DNA of 64,000 nucleotides, from NCBI GenBank assembly GCA_965262665.1, contig CBDHFR010000004.1, forward strand, positions 1-64,000, read 5' to 3'. The position numbers and the translations under genes were made by a program. The notes beneath the pieces were generated by a model. The model was given only the letters and a program-made list of their open reading frames with translations, searched no databases and was not told the DNA's origin. Within the stretch, counting starts at the first letter, position 1. Each line of letters opens with the position of its first letter. The DNA is from CBDBND01 sp965262665 (lineage in GTDB: Bacteria > Pseudomonadota > Alphaproteobacteria > Rhodospirillales > Rhodospirillaceae). Positions 1 to 8,385 of the stretch are shown here, one piece after another.

Positions 1-192
1 CGCCCCACTAAATGCCATGCAAATATCCTCAGTTAGTTGATGATTTCGAACGCCGGGTGGCGGGCTGCTGTTCGATATTCTTTTACAATATCGTAACACC
101 GAGCTTGACTCCCGGACAACGTCTGATTTACCAATACAAACGTGACCCTCTAAAATTGACGGATGGCGCATAGACACACCAGGAGACAAGGA

Positions 193-417
193 ATGTCTAA
201 AAAGAATCAACATGTTGTACCCCATGCCGATGGCTGGGCCGTGAAGTCTGAAGGGGCCGGCAAAGCATCTTCCATCCACAAAAGACAGCGAGAGACAATC
301 AGCCGAGGCCGGGAAATTGCCAAGAACAAGGGCAGCGAATTGTTTATTCACGGCTCTGATGGCTGAATCCGCGAGCGGGACAGTCATGGCGGTGACTCCT
401 TTCCGCCTCCCGGCTAA
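193..417 (+). pseudogene. DUF2188-family small protein, interrupted by an in-frame stop
   Basis: A short gene starting at ATG 193 behind AGGAG at about 180. It encodes about 57 residues (HVVPHADGWAV, then a basic ISRGREIAKNKG stretch) that match the DUF2188 family of small proteins of unknown function. A TGA at 364-366 ends it after HGSDG, but the same frame continues as IRERDSHGGDSFPPPG to a TAA at 415-417, which is the normal C-terminus of the family. The TGA therefore looks like a nonsense mutation. A second, intact DUF2188 gene lies at 19562-19798 on the other strand. It sits 70 bp upstream of the CBASS operon on the same strand; a functional link is not shown. Confidence 0.7.
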
Positions 418-486
418 TGGAGGACGAATGCGGAACAAGATGTTGCCCCTATCTGAGTCAGATACCCAATATCAAGGGAACTTGCC

Positions 487-1584
487 ATGAGCGATGGTCC
501 AAAGCGTTTTAGGGTTTTGAGCATCGATGGCGGTGGCATGAGGGGCGTATACACCGCTGCCTACCTGTCCGCTTTGACCAAGCGCTACGCCGTAACACGT
601 GGTGTTGATGGCCTTGATATTGGCAAGGGGCTGAATTTGATCGCGGCGACCAGCACCGGGGCGATCGTTGGTAGCGCTCTCGCTGTTGGTCTCTCGCTCG
701 ACCGCGTCACAGACCTTTATCAGGAATTTGGGCCGAAAATTTTTCCGAAGAAACTCCCCAAGAAGCTGGGTCAGGACTTGGCGGTTCAGATGGTGACGCG
801 ACCTGGACATTTGAGAGCGGGTGCGGCGGCCCTAGAGCAAGCCCTCCACGCTGAACTAAAGGATGTGACCATCGGTGAAGTCTGGCGTGGTCGTCAGATT
901 GCGCTCGCTATTCCGGCGGTTGAACTGTCGCAACACCACGCTTGGGTATTTAAGACGCCACATCTGGCAAACAGCAAACACCGGGACGACGGTTATAGAT
1001 TGGTCGATATTTGCCTCGCAACCAGCGCCGCCCCTGTATTCAGGTCATTGGCCCAAATCGAAAACCCGGATACCCAGGGCGATCACACATTTGCGGACGG
1101 TGGCTTATGGGCCAACAATCCAGTCCTTGTGGGACTAATTGATGCCCTGGCTATGACCGAAAACAGTGACCGGATTGAGATTTTTTGTCTGGGTACTTGC
1201 CCGCGTCCCGAAGGAGAGCATGTTAGACCAGACACCGCACACCGAGGTCTATCAGATTGGCGGTTTGGTGGCACGGCGCTGTCTCTGTCCATAGATGCTC
1301 AGGAATTTGCGTTCGACCACATGGCACACATGCTAGCTCGGTACGTTGATCGAGATTGCCACATTCTGCGCTTTCCACACGGACGTGTACCGGCAGACAT
1401 CATGAAATATCTGGATCTGGATGAGACCGATCCCGATGCCATGAAGGCGTTGATCGCGCAGGCAAATGCAGACGTGTCTGAGACATTGAGTCGCTGTGGA
1501 GACCCGGCCGATCTACAGGGACAGATTCTGGATGCCTTCCTTCGCGAAGTCCCGGCAGCAATGGGAAAGGAAACGGAATATTGA
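487..1584 (+). CDS. capV: CBASS effector: patatin-like phospholipase CapV
   Basis: A 365-residue patatin-family phospholipase. The glycine-rich oxyanion loop DGGGMRG is at about residues 14-20, the nucleophile Ser56 is in ATSTG (the family usually has G-x-S-x-G), and the catalytic Asp204 is in DGG. Patatin and Ser-Asp dyad chemistry is established for CapV, which is activated by a cyclic dinucleotide and degrades membrane phospholipids to kill the infected cell. It is the first gene of a four-gene operon followed by a CD-NTase, Cap2 and Cap3, which fixes its role as the CBASS effector. The ribosome-binding site upstream of ATG 487 is weak (AAGGGAAC). The next gene starts 82 bp downstream at the preferred start, although its frame is open into capV. 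Confidence 0.93.
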   Translation: MSDGPKRFRVLSIDGGGMRGVYTAAYLSALTKRYAVTRGVDGLDIGKGLNLIAATSTGAIVGSALAVGLSLDRVTDLYQEFGPKIFPKKLPKKLGQDLAVQMVTRPGHLRAGAAALEQALHAELKDVTIGEVWRGRQIALAIPAVELSQHHAWVFKTPHLANSKHRDDGYRLVDICLATSAAPVFRSLAQIENPDTQGDHTFADGGLWANNPVLVGLIDALAMTENSDRIEIFCLGTCPRPEGEHVRPDTAHRGLSDWRFGGTALSLSIDAQEFAFDHMAHMLARYVDRDCHILRFPHGRVPADIMKYLDLDETDPDAMKALIAQANADVSETLSRCGDPADLQGQILDAFLREVPAAMGKETEY

Positions 1585-1666
1585 TTCCGCCTTGCTCAAG
1601 GTCGCGGCCGTCGTCGCACTAGTAAAATTAATTTATGACGCATTGAACAAGAGAAGGGATGAAGAA

Positions 1667-2749
1667 ATGAAGAATTGCCACGAGGACATGATCGCCTTTC
1701 ATGATGAGGCTGTGACGCTGCCGCCAAAAGAACGTGCGGAAATGCGGGAGAGGCGCAACACCAACCGGAAGCGGCTCAAAAGTGGCCTCCAACGCGATGG
1801 TGAGCCCAAGCCTATCGAATGCCGATCACAGGGTTCTTACGCGATGCGGACAATGGTGCAACAACCCGACAAAGACTACGATGTGGACGATGGCGTCTAT
1901 TTTGACAAAGAGAAGCTGAAGGGCTCACAGGGTGGTGACAAATCTGCCGCTGACGCAAAGGAGATGGTTCGAAAGGCTCTGCATGACGACAGCTTCAAAA
2001 GACCTCCGGAAACGCTTAAGAACTGCGTACGCGTCTACTACGACGCAGGGTATCACGTTGATGTTCCCGTATACCGTCGAGTTGTCGAAGAAAATTGGGC
2101 CGGTCAAGAAGAAGAGCGGTTTGAAATCGCCGGTACAGATTGGAAGCGTTCGGACCCTCAAGCTGTGACAGGTTGGTTCCTCTCGGAGAATAAACGACAA
2201 AGTCCTGACACTGACAATGGCGGCCAGCTTAGACGCATGACACGATTGATAAAGGCGTTTTCCCGTAGTCGTGCAAGCTGGCGCGAAAGGATTGCTTCCG
2301 GATTTATGATCACCAAGCTTGTCGTCGAAAAATATTCGGCGAACACCAACCGCGAGGACAAATCGCTTTACAACACGTTGGTTGCCATACGAGATCGTCT
2401 TAATTGGGATCTGGAGATTAAACACCCCATCGTTGCGGATGAGATGCTGACGAAAGGTCCGGATGACGCACGGGCGAAGTTTTTGCGAGACAAGCTCGAC
2501 GGGGCCATCGAGGAGTTGGACGCGCTGTTCGATCCGAAATGCACGCGTGAACAGGCCCTCAAGGCTTGGGACAGGGTGTTCAATACGTTGTTCTTCAGCA
2601 ACCAGCTTGAAAAGGGCGATGCAGGCAAACAAGAACAAAAGAGTTCACATGCTCAGGCTGCTGTTGGCGCAGGGCTCTTAATCGCAGGCGCAGAAGAAGC
2701 CGCGGCGCAGAGGCCGGTCGACAAACGCGGTGGCGGCAGGTATGCATGA
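1667..2749 (+). CDS. CBASS CD-NTase (DncV-like cyclic nucleotide synthase)
   Basis: About 360 residues from ATG 1667, preceded by GAAGGGAT; the open frame extends upstream to 1496 but that part overlaps capV and looks non-coding. It carries the nucleotidyltransferase signature of CD-NTases: GS at residues 56-57, the metal-binding acidic pair D72-V-D74 in DYDVDDG, and a third Asp132 in HVDVPVY, in the same arrangement as Vibrio DncV. It should make a cyclic di- or trinucleotide when phage is sensed; cGAMP is the likely product because CapV-linked DncV enzymes make it, but the product cannot be read from sequence. The C-terminus ends GGGRYA, and CD-NTase C-termini are the known target of Cap2 conjugation. 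It overlaps cap2 by 8 bp, suggesting translational coupling. Confidence 0.92.
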   Translation: MKNCHEDMIAFHDEAVTLPPKERAEMRERRNTNRKRLKSGLQRDGEPKPIECRSQGSYAMRTMVQQPDKDYDVDDGVYFDKEKLKGSQGGDKSAADAKEMVRKALHDDSFKRPPETLKNCVRVYYDAGYHVDVPVYRRVVEENWAGQEEERFEIAGTDWKRSDPQAVTGWFLSENKRQSPDTDNGGQLRRMTRLIKAFSRSRASWRERIASGFMITKLVVEKYSANTNREDKSLYNTLVAIRDRLNWDLEIKHPIVADEMLTKGPDDARAKFLRDKLDGAIEELDALFDPKCTREQALKAWDRVFNTLFFSNQLEKGDAGKQEQKSSHAQAAVGAGLLIAGAEEAAAQRPVDKRGGGRYA

Positions 2750-4583
2750 TTGTTCAGTTGACCCGCCGACCATCAAACGATGGTCGAAAGCCGTCACACA
2801 AGTTGACGAGTATTTTTCAAACTTTCCGACTGCCAGACGATTAAGCGAAGTCGAACTGGAACGCTACATCGACCGAGGTTTCAAAGGCGGGTGGCAGTTA
2901 CGCGTCGACGAGTTTGTTGATGGTGCTCAGCGTACCCTCAATGTCCTCGTTGATCGTGACTTTCCATATCAGCCGCCGAGGGTCGTTGTGGTGAATGGCC
3001 CGGAATTGCTTTCATGGACGCATCTTGAGGAAGACGGTTTTTTGTGCTTGCTGCCCTCTGGCGCGGCCGTTTCCCATGATGATCCGGTGAGTGTGATAAA
3101 ATCTTTGCTCGGCGAAACTTGCAATGTTGTGAAAGCGAACTTGCGAGGCGACCAAGCATCGGGGTTTCGCAATGAGTTCTTAAGCTATTGGAGCCGAGCA
3201 AAAGATAAAGATGCCCGTGGCGTGATCAGTTTGCTGGAACCGCAGGGACCTACTCGGCGCATATATCTGTGGCACGGCAAACACAAGTATGTGGCTGGAG
3301 AGAGCCCGGAGGCTCTCCGGCGATGGTTAGAACATTGGGGCGCACAGAAGCCCAAAGGTCAAGATTACGTCATTCATGATGGTGCTTTAATATGGCTGGA
3401 AGAGCCAATGGTGCCAAGTGAATATCCCTCCAAGGCGGCTGAGGTTCGCCAATTGGCGCAACTAACACCAGACGGCTCCAACGTGCTAGAAGCGCTGGTA
3501 GGTTCTGATGTCGCGCAGATTGATGTGCTTCTCGGGGCACCAACACCGAATGCGGCATGTTTTGGTGCGGTCAGGTTGCGACGCCCTGCACGAAGTGGTG
3601 TGCCGGGCCGGAAAGCTGACCCGGTCACCAAGGGATTTAGGCCCGGCCAGGTGCCAAAGTCCGTTCAGGTCAATCGCTACTTCTCACCAAATTATAGAAT
3701 CGTAAAGCGAGACGTCGAGCGGGCTGATCATCTGTGGATTCACGGCCGGGATCAGGACGTGCGCCAAAATCGTCTGCGCAATGCGCGGGTGGCAGTCTTG
3801 GGATGCGGCTCAGTCGGTGGGCCGCTCGCACGCCTGCTGGCGCAGGCCGGTGTGGCCAACCTATTGTTGGTTGATCCCGCACACATGGATTGGCCTAATG
3901 TAGGACGACACGTTTTAGGCGCTGATTCTGTTAATCATGGTAAAGCGACACAATTGGCACGCGCCATCGAAGAGGCATTCCCGCATCTGAATGATATTTT
4001 GTGGCGACGGGAGAAAGTTGGTCCATCTGCGCGGGAGCTAATGCGTGATCTGCTGACCTATGATCTGGTTGTCAGCACGATGGGAGATTGGAGCGCGGAA
4101 AGTTTTCTCAACGACTGGCAGCGAAGTCACGAAGATGCAGCACCGATTCTGTACGGATGGGTCGAGCCGAACGCCCTGGCGGCTCACGGCATACTTATAC
4201 CGCGTGGTGGCGCTTGCTTACGGTGTGGCACCAACAGCACTGGCCAGCCGAACTTTCGAGTAACTGAGTGGCCAAATGGTGGCGATATGCTTCAAGAACC
4301 CGCCTGTGCGGCCGTTTTCACACCCTACGGTCCGACTGAACTTTGCTGGGCGCATGCCCTATTGTCGGAATTAGTGATGGATGCACTTCTCGCTGACGGG
4401 GTAAAATCCCGCCACCGTGTTTGGATAAGCTCTAGGAGCCGTATAGAGGGAGTGGGAGCAGTATTGTCAGAGAGTTACGTGCGAGAAATTGGTGACCCTG
4501 GCCAAGGTCAGAAAGTCGTTGAGCGAGTGTGGAAGGCATCACCATCGTGTCCGGTTTGCGCCGGGAGGGCACATGCCGCGTGA
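2742..4583 (+). CDS. cap2: CBASS Cap2, E2-E1 fusion ubiquitin-transfer-like enzyme
   Basis: A 613-residue protein from ATG 2742, overlapping the CD-NTase stop. The N-terminal E2-like domain has the catalytic Cys102 in EEDGFLCLLP, after a PYQPP turn typical of E2 folds. A linker follows, then a ThiF/E1 adenylation domain with the nucleotide loop LGCGSVGG (about 353-360) and VDPAHMDWPNVGRH, and the E1 catalytic Cys522 in EPACAAVF. Zinc ligands are Cys492/495 and Cys603/606. In known type II CBASS, Cap2 adenylates the C-terminus of the CD-NTase and conjugates it to cellular targets, priming it for signalling. All catalytic residues I expect are present and the length is normal. Confidence 0.94.
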   Translation: MHDCSVDPPTIKRWSKAVTQVDEYFSNFPTARRLSEVELERYIDRGFKGGWQLRVDEFVDGAQRTLNVLVDRDFPYQPPRVVVVNGPELLSWTHLEEDGFLCLLPSGAAVSHDDPVSVIKSLLGETCNVVKANLRGDQASGFRNEFLSYWSRAKDKDARGVISLLEPQGPTRRIYLWHGKHKYVAGESPEALRRWLEHWGAQKPKGQDYVIHDGALIWLEEPMVPSEYPSKAAEVRQLAQLTPDGSNVLEALVGSDVAQIDVLLGAPTPNAACFGAVRLRRPARSGVPGRKADPVTKGFRPGQVPKSVQVNRYFSPNYRIVKRDVERADHLWIHGRDQDVRQNRLRNARVAVLGCGSVGGPLARLLAQAGVANLLLVDPAHMDWPNVGRHVLGADSVNHGKATQLARAIEEAFPHLNDILWRREKVGPSARELMRDLLTYDLVVSTMGDWSAESFLNDWQRSHEDAAPILYGWVEPNALAAHGILIPRGGACLRCGTNSTGQPNFRVTEWPNGGDMLQEPACAAVFTPYGPTELCWAHALLSELVMDALLADGVKSRHRVWISSRSRIEGVGAVLSESYVREIGDPGQGQKVVERVWKASPSCPVCAGRAHAA

Positions 4584-5050
4584 TGAAGTACCGGATTGGA
4601 AATACTGGACAAGCCTTAATATTTTCTGATTCCGTCCTCTCTCATTTTTTTAAGCACCGCCAGGAAGGGCCGCAAAGCAAAAAAGCTGGTGGGCAACTCT
4701 TTGCTCGATTTTGCGGTAATGACATCCGCGTGAGACTTGTCACAGGGCCACGCCATTCCGACCGCAGAAGTGCATTGACCTACGTTCCAAACCGTCTCGC
4801 TGAGCGTAGAGAAATCCGCCGACTATTCAGAAAAGGATTCCATTACGTCGGTGACTGGCACACGCACTTAGAGGCTCAACCAACCCCATCAAAGACAGAC
4901 TTGGCAAGCATGCAGGATATGTTCCGAAAGTCTCGCCACAGGCTCGCTAGTTTTGTCTTAGTGATCGTGGGTATGGACCCGGCGCCAGCAGGTCTCTTTG
5001 TAGGCATCTGTAACGAAACTCGTCTCAAGAAGTTGATTGAAATTGCCTGA
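4583..5050 (+). CDS. cap3: CBASS Cap3, JAB/JAMM peptidase
   Basis: A 155-residue JAMM metallopeptidase starting at ATG 4583, whose A overlaps the Cap2 TGA stop (TGATG). The zinc motif is complete: His93, His95, Ser103 and Asp106 in DWHTHLEAQPTPSKTD fit HxHx7SxxD. Cap3 normally removes the CD-NTase from conjugates made by Cap2 and so tempers or resets CBASS. The catalytic glutamate that usually stands two residues before the GG of this family appears as Lys34 (SKKAGGQLF). The nearest glutamate is Glu28. If that alignment is right the enzyme may be impaired. The gene ends the operon; a palindromic repeat lies 154 bp downstream. Confidence 0.9.
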   Translation: MKYRIGNTGQALIFSDSVLSHFFKHRQEGPQSKKAGGQLFARFCGNDIRVRLVTGPRHSDRRSALTYVPNRLAERREIRRLFRKGFHYVGDWHTHLEAQPTPSKTDLASMQDMFRKSRHRLASFVLVIVGMDPAPAGLFVGICNETRLKKLIEIA

Positions 5051-5203
5051 ATGCGGCGCAAAGGATAATCCCATATAGGGCTGTTCTACTTTATTGAGTT
5101 GTATCAAAAATAGCTGCACCATATTTGCACCACGAGAGCTGTTGGGTCGAGAACAGTACAAGGTAAGTCACTGATTTATTGGAAGGGGTGAGAGGACTTG
5201 AAC

Positions 5204-5285
5204 CTGTCCCTTTCGAAAACCTTATCCGCCGATCTCCATTACGCAAGAGCTGTCCAGGTGTGGATGAGGTTTTCGTAAGGGACAG
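5204..5285. repeat. Palindromic repeat family R1, full copy
   Basis: 82 bp. The left arm CTGTCCCTTTCGAAAACC continues CTTATCC, and the right arm GGATGAGGTTTTCG runs to GGGACAG; arms match over about 22 of 24 bases. The core contains GTCCAGGTGTGGATGAG, shared with the copies at 8188, 19302 and 60735. No obvious target duplication. It separates the CBASS operon from the next orphan gene. The rest of the 5051-5435 gap shows no gene that I can support. Confidence 0.85.
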
Positions 5286-5435
5286 CGGAAATCTAACGTA
5301 AAGCATCACCGCGAGGCGGATGACCTCAGGCTAACGGTTGAAATAAAGGAAGGGATTGTGCAACGCCGAAGGCTACGAGACCTTACTGTCCAGCTAAAGC
5401 TGATTTAGTCTGGCACTGTCGATAAAACTGACTAT

Positions 5436-6068
5436 ATGTTGCAAACAAAGAGCCAATTTATGGTGGACACCTGCTCAAAATGCGGCGAACCAATCATCTT
5501 TCGCCATGTGGAGGGTATCTTAAAACCTATCCATCTCAACGGCGGCTGGTGCGTCTCATTATCGTCGGAAAGCGGGTTGCCTAAACCAATCACAACCGTC
5601 GAGTCCTACGTCAATCCTAATGCGTATTGCCCTGATTGTGGCGCAAAAGTTTTCTTCTATAAGAGCCGCCATGGTGGACGAGTATTCTTCGACGCTCTTG
5701 GTTGGCCGTGGCCAAAACATCCTTGTACTGATACATCGAATGAGCCTCTACGCGCGCCACCCATTGCTAGACATCCGACTGTTTTCAAGGATGCAAAAGG
5801 GAATGAGTTTCAAATTTATGATTTGCATGACATCAAAAAGGATGAAGCAAAATTTTTCTTGAGATTCAGAAATTCAAACAACCAAAAAATTCTGAAACTT
5901 TTCTTGAGAAAGATCACTATGCGCAAAGCTGGTGTTGAAATTAATGATTTCCGAGATGCTCCCTCTTTTCTGGTCCGCAAGGATACCAAAAAGCACGGCT
6001 CTTACCGGGTCGAGTTCATTTCCGGTCGACACGAAAAAATTCTGCGATTTAGAATGGGTGCCAGATGA
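5436..6068 (+). CDS. Orphan protein with N-terminal zinc-ribbon motifs
   Basis: 210 residues, no family recognised. Two CxxC pairs (CSKCG at about 14-18 and CPDCG at about 66-70) suggest one bound zinc. They are followed by GGRVFFDALGWPWPKHPC, an aromatic motif with a further cysteine, and then by a lysine- and phenylalanine-rich C-terminal half. An internal ATG at 5460 is an alternative start. The gene is noticeably more AT-rich than its neighbours, which fits horizontal acquisition, and it stands alone between an R1 repeat and an hsdM remnant. Next to a CBASS operon it could be part of a defence island, but nothing in the sequence proves that. The 6069-6333 gap holds only a short CCCC/GGGG hairpin followed by TTTT near 6196-6211 that could be a weak terminator. 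Confidence 0.65.
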   Translation: MLQTKSQFMVDTCSKCGEPIIFRHVEGILKPIHLNGGWCVSLSSESGLPKPITTVESYVNPNAYCPDCGAKVFFYKSRHGGRVFFDALGWPWPKHPCTDTSNEPLRAPPIARHPTVFKDAKGNEFQIYDLHDIKKDEAKFFLRFRNSNNQKILKLFLRKITMRKAGVEINDFRDAPSFLVRKDTKKHGSYRVEFISGRHEKILRFRMGAR

Positions 6069-6333
6069 ATTGTCTCGCTAACCTGGTTCGGATCTGACGA
6101 ATCTACAAGCGGAGCGGTAAGAGACAAGCGCCGCTGGCACCAGAGCGCTAGCTTGGGGCATTGTGAGATTAGATCTGCTTGGTTATCTCTTCCTGTCCCC
6201 TTTGGGGTTTTAGAGCGCAAAACAGCCTTTGTCTAGCTTAGACCGGGCAAGCACCGGTAACGAAGGTGGCTCAACACCAGAAAATTTTAACGTACGATTT
6301 TAGTCTGACAATACCCCAAGAGTGCTGACTCCA

Positions 6334-6925
6334 CTAGCCTGCCTGCCGCAGGCCCGCGAGCACTTCGCGAAAGCTATTCAGGCCGGCCTCAAGGTCTTCG
6401 ATGATCTCTTCGGCGAGGTCGTCGGGTTCGGGCAGGTTGTCCAGGTCCGTCAAGCTCTTGTCCCTGAGCCAGAAGATGTCAAGGCTGGTCTTGTCGCGCC
6501 CTCTTATCTCCTCATAGCTGTAGCTTCGCCAGCGGCCTTCCGGCGCTTCTTCTTCGTCCCAGGTCGCTTTGCGATCGTGACGGTTACGCGGGTTGTAGCA
6601 GCTGACGAAGTCCGACAGATTCTCGAAAACCATCGGCTTCTTCTTCAGAGTGTGGTGAACATTGGTGCGGTAGTCGTAATACCACACCTGCTTGGTCCAA
6701 GGTTCCGGGCTGGCTTCCCGGTTATCGAAGAAGATCACATTGGCCTTGACCCCTTGAGCGTAGAACACGCCGGTCGGGAGGCGCAAGATGGTATGCAGGT
6801 CTGTGTTGTCCAGCAGCTTCTGGCGGATCGTCTCGCCGGCACCGCCTTCAAACAGCACATTGTCGGGCACGACACCCGAGCGGCGCCGTAGTGCCTCGCC
6901 GGCCAGGTGGGCAGTGCCACCGCCG
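6334..6925 (-). pseudogene. hsdM: C-terminal fragment of type I restriction methylase HsdM
   Basis: The minus-strand frame encodes about 190 residues of the HsdM C-terminal region: VVPDNVLFEGGAGETIRQKL, LRLPTGVFYAQGVKANVIFF and WYYDYRTN are highly characteristic of N-6 DNA methylases of type I systems. The catalytic NPPF region and everything N-terminal to it are missing. Upstream of about 6925 the frame continues only as antisense of an IS256 transposase, so an IS256-associated rearrangement has removed the 5' part. No hsdS or hsdR remains here. Confidence 0.85.
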
Positions 6926-7266
6926 ATGCGGCAGCCGGTGAACTCAATGCATTCGAGGAAAAATGGACCGGGAAATATCCGTCTATCGCGCCGGCCTGGC
7001 GCCGGGCGTGGGACGAGGTGACACCCTTCTTTGCGTTCGATCCAGCGATCCGAAAGATCATTTACACCACCAATGCCATAGAAAGCCTCAACCGCGTGAT
7101 CCGGAAATCGATAAAAACACGCGGATCGTTTCCGACCGAGGAGGCTGCAACTAAGCTGATCTATCTGGCGATCCGCAACTTCGAAAAGGGCGGCAGAAAT
7201 GTCCGCGAATGGTTTGATGCCCGAAATCAATTTGCGATAATGTACGCAGAGCGTTTCAACACGTGA
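6907..7266 (+). pseudogene. IS256-family transposase, C-terminal fragment
   Basis: About 115 residues of a Mutator/IS256 transposase C-terminus, with YPSIAPAWRRAW, FFAFDPAIRKIIYTTNAIES and RKSIKTRGSFPTEEAATKL. The N-terminal half with the first catalytic aspartates is absent. The end is intact: after the stop at 7264-7266 the sequence to about 7321 (ending GGATACTCCC) looks like the terminal inverted repeat of an IS256-type element. The junction with the hsdM fragment is near 6900-6925. Confidence 0.9.
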
Positions 7267-7324
7267 CCGTATCTGAAACCCGAATGGGCCAAGCCAGATA
7301 CACAGAGTTTAGGATACTCCCGCG

Positions 7325-8187
7325 CGCACCCGTAGGCGGAGGGTTTCCATCCCCGCTCTTTCGGTTGCAGAGTGGGGTCACAGTTCCGCCATAGGCCACG
7401 TTTCCAGCCGCCCTCCCTAAAATTCCGTACGTCGGGTTTTCCCCAGTACGGCTTCAAGCATCAGGCACCTAACAGTTCGGACAGGGGCCTTCCGTGGATG
7501 CGTCAGGGTTAAGACCGATCCAGCCATTCACCTTACAACACCCCGCGTTTACCCCGTCCTTAGGCGGTGCCTCCCCCTTGAGCCACTTCCGCCTCTGTGT
7601 GCGGAACTCAGAGTTATGACACCGCCACCTGAGCCCAGAGGTCCTCGCTCCGACCGGGTTGTGTTGTCCCGGCTATCAACGCTTGACGACCTCATCCGCC
7701 AGTGTGGAAATCTCCGCCTCATTTCCCGGCACAGCCGGTTATAGACGCGGTCTTTGCCATTCAAGGATCATCCTGTCTGGTCTCCACACCTTCCGGACTT
7801 TCGCTGCGGTACTTTCCAGGATTGCCGTCTTCAGCTTACGCCGGGAGCCCCGATGCGTGCACCTCAGTTCTTCCGCACCGGCACTGGCCATCGGGGAGAA
7901 GGGACAAACCCTTGGCAGCTCCAATAGTTCCACTTCAATCAGCTTCGTGCGGGGGTTTATTTCGACGTCTCGTCCGTTCGTTTTCACTACGGCCCTCCTG
8001 TTCGCTTGCCCCCCGTGCTGACCAGACCTGAGGGGCTCTATGTCCTCCCGGCCTTCCGGGGCTTTTACATCCGGGCTTTCAGGTCGCCTGGTCACCCCTG
8101 GCTCCTGCCGGATATAACTACGACGCCAAACTGAGAATTGCGTCGGCGGAACTTTCACCCGCAAGCACAGCAGTTAGTCTCGCTGCA
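7325..8187 (-). ncRNA. Probable ORF-less group II intron
   Basis: On the minus strand a segment of about 860 nt has group II intron structure without a reverse transcriptase. The 5' end reads GGTGCAGCGAG, close to the GUGYG consensus. At 7421-7456 (complement) there is a domain V-like hairpin: an AGC triad, CCGTAC pairing with GTACGG, a two-base AC bulge and a GAAAA loop closed by GGG/CCC. Downstream GGGAGGG can pair with CCCTCCGCCTAC as domain VI. The long GC-rich part between 7500 and 8187 would be domain I onward and has open frames but no recognisable protein. The 5' splice boundary abuts the end of an R1 repeat. The class and exact 3' boundary are not certain. Confidence 0.55.
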
Positions 8188-8264
8188 CCCCTTCCGAAAA
8201 CCTTATCCGAAGATCTTCATGATGCAAACCGCTTAGGTGTGGATGAGGTTTTCGAAAGAGACAG
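8188..8264. repeat. Palindromic repeat family R1, full copy at intron edge
   Basis: 77 bp; left arm TTCCGAAAACCTTATCC, core GATGCAAACC and AGGTGTGGATGAG, right arm GGTTTTCGAAAGAGACAG. The left terminal bases run directly into the 5' end of the probable group II intron, so the intron may have inserted at or in the repeat terminus. Confidence 0.85.
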
Positions 8265-8385
8265 GACGTCTACGCTACGGAGTCTGGCGACCGCATGGTC
8301 CGCACGCTCAATCTCTATGAATTCAAAGACGGCAAACGCTGGCGCAACTGGAAATTCTTTCCAGTGGAGAGTCGCCCTAATTAGG
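8265..8385 (+). pseudogene. Short unidentified gene fragment cut by IS630
   Basis: One plus-strand frame reads SGDRMVRTLNLYEFKDGKR and then WRNWKFFPVESRPN before stopping at a TAG formed at the left end of the IS630 element. It looks protein-like rather than random, with an aromatic C-terminal tail, but I do not recognise the family. The 5' side is cut by the R1 repeat, the 3' side by IS630. Confidence 0.35.

Noticed and set aside
1496..1666. Upstream start of the CD-NTase at 1496
   Set aside because: This part lies partly inside capV in another frame and has no homology to CD-NTases; ATG 1667 has a ribosome-binding site.
7659..8164. Open frames of 109-141 codons between the IS256 end and the R1 repeat
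   Set aside because: Their sequence is Arg/Pro/Ser-rich and without motifs; the region is better explained as group II intron RNA.
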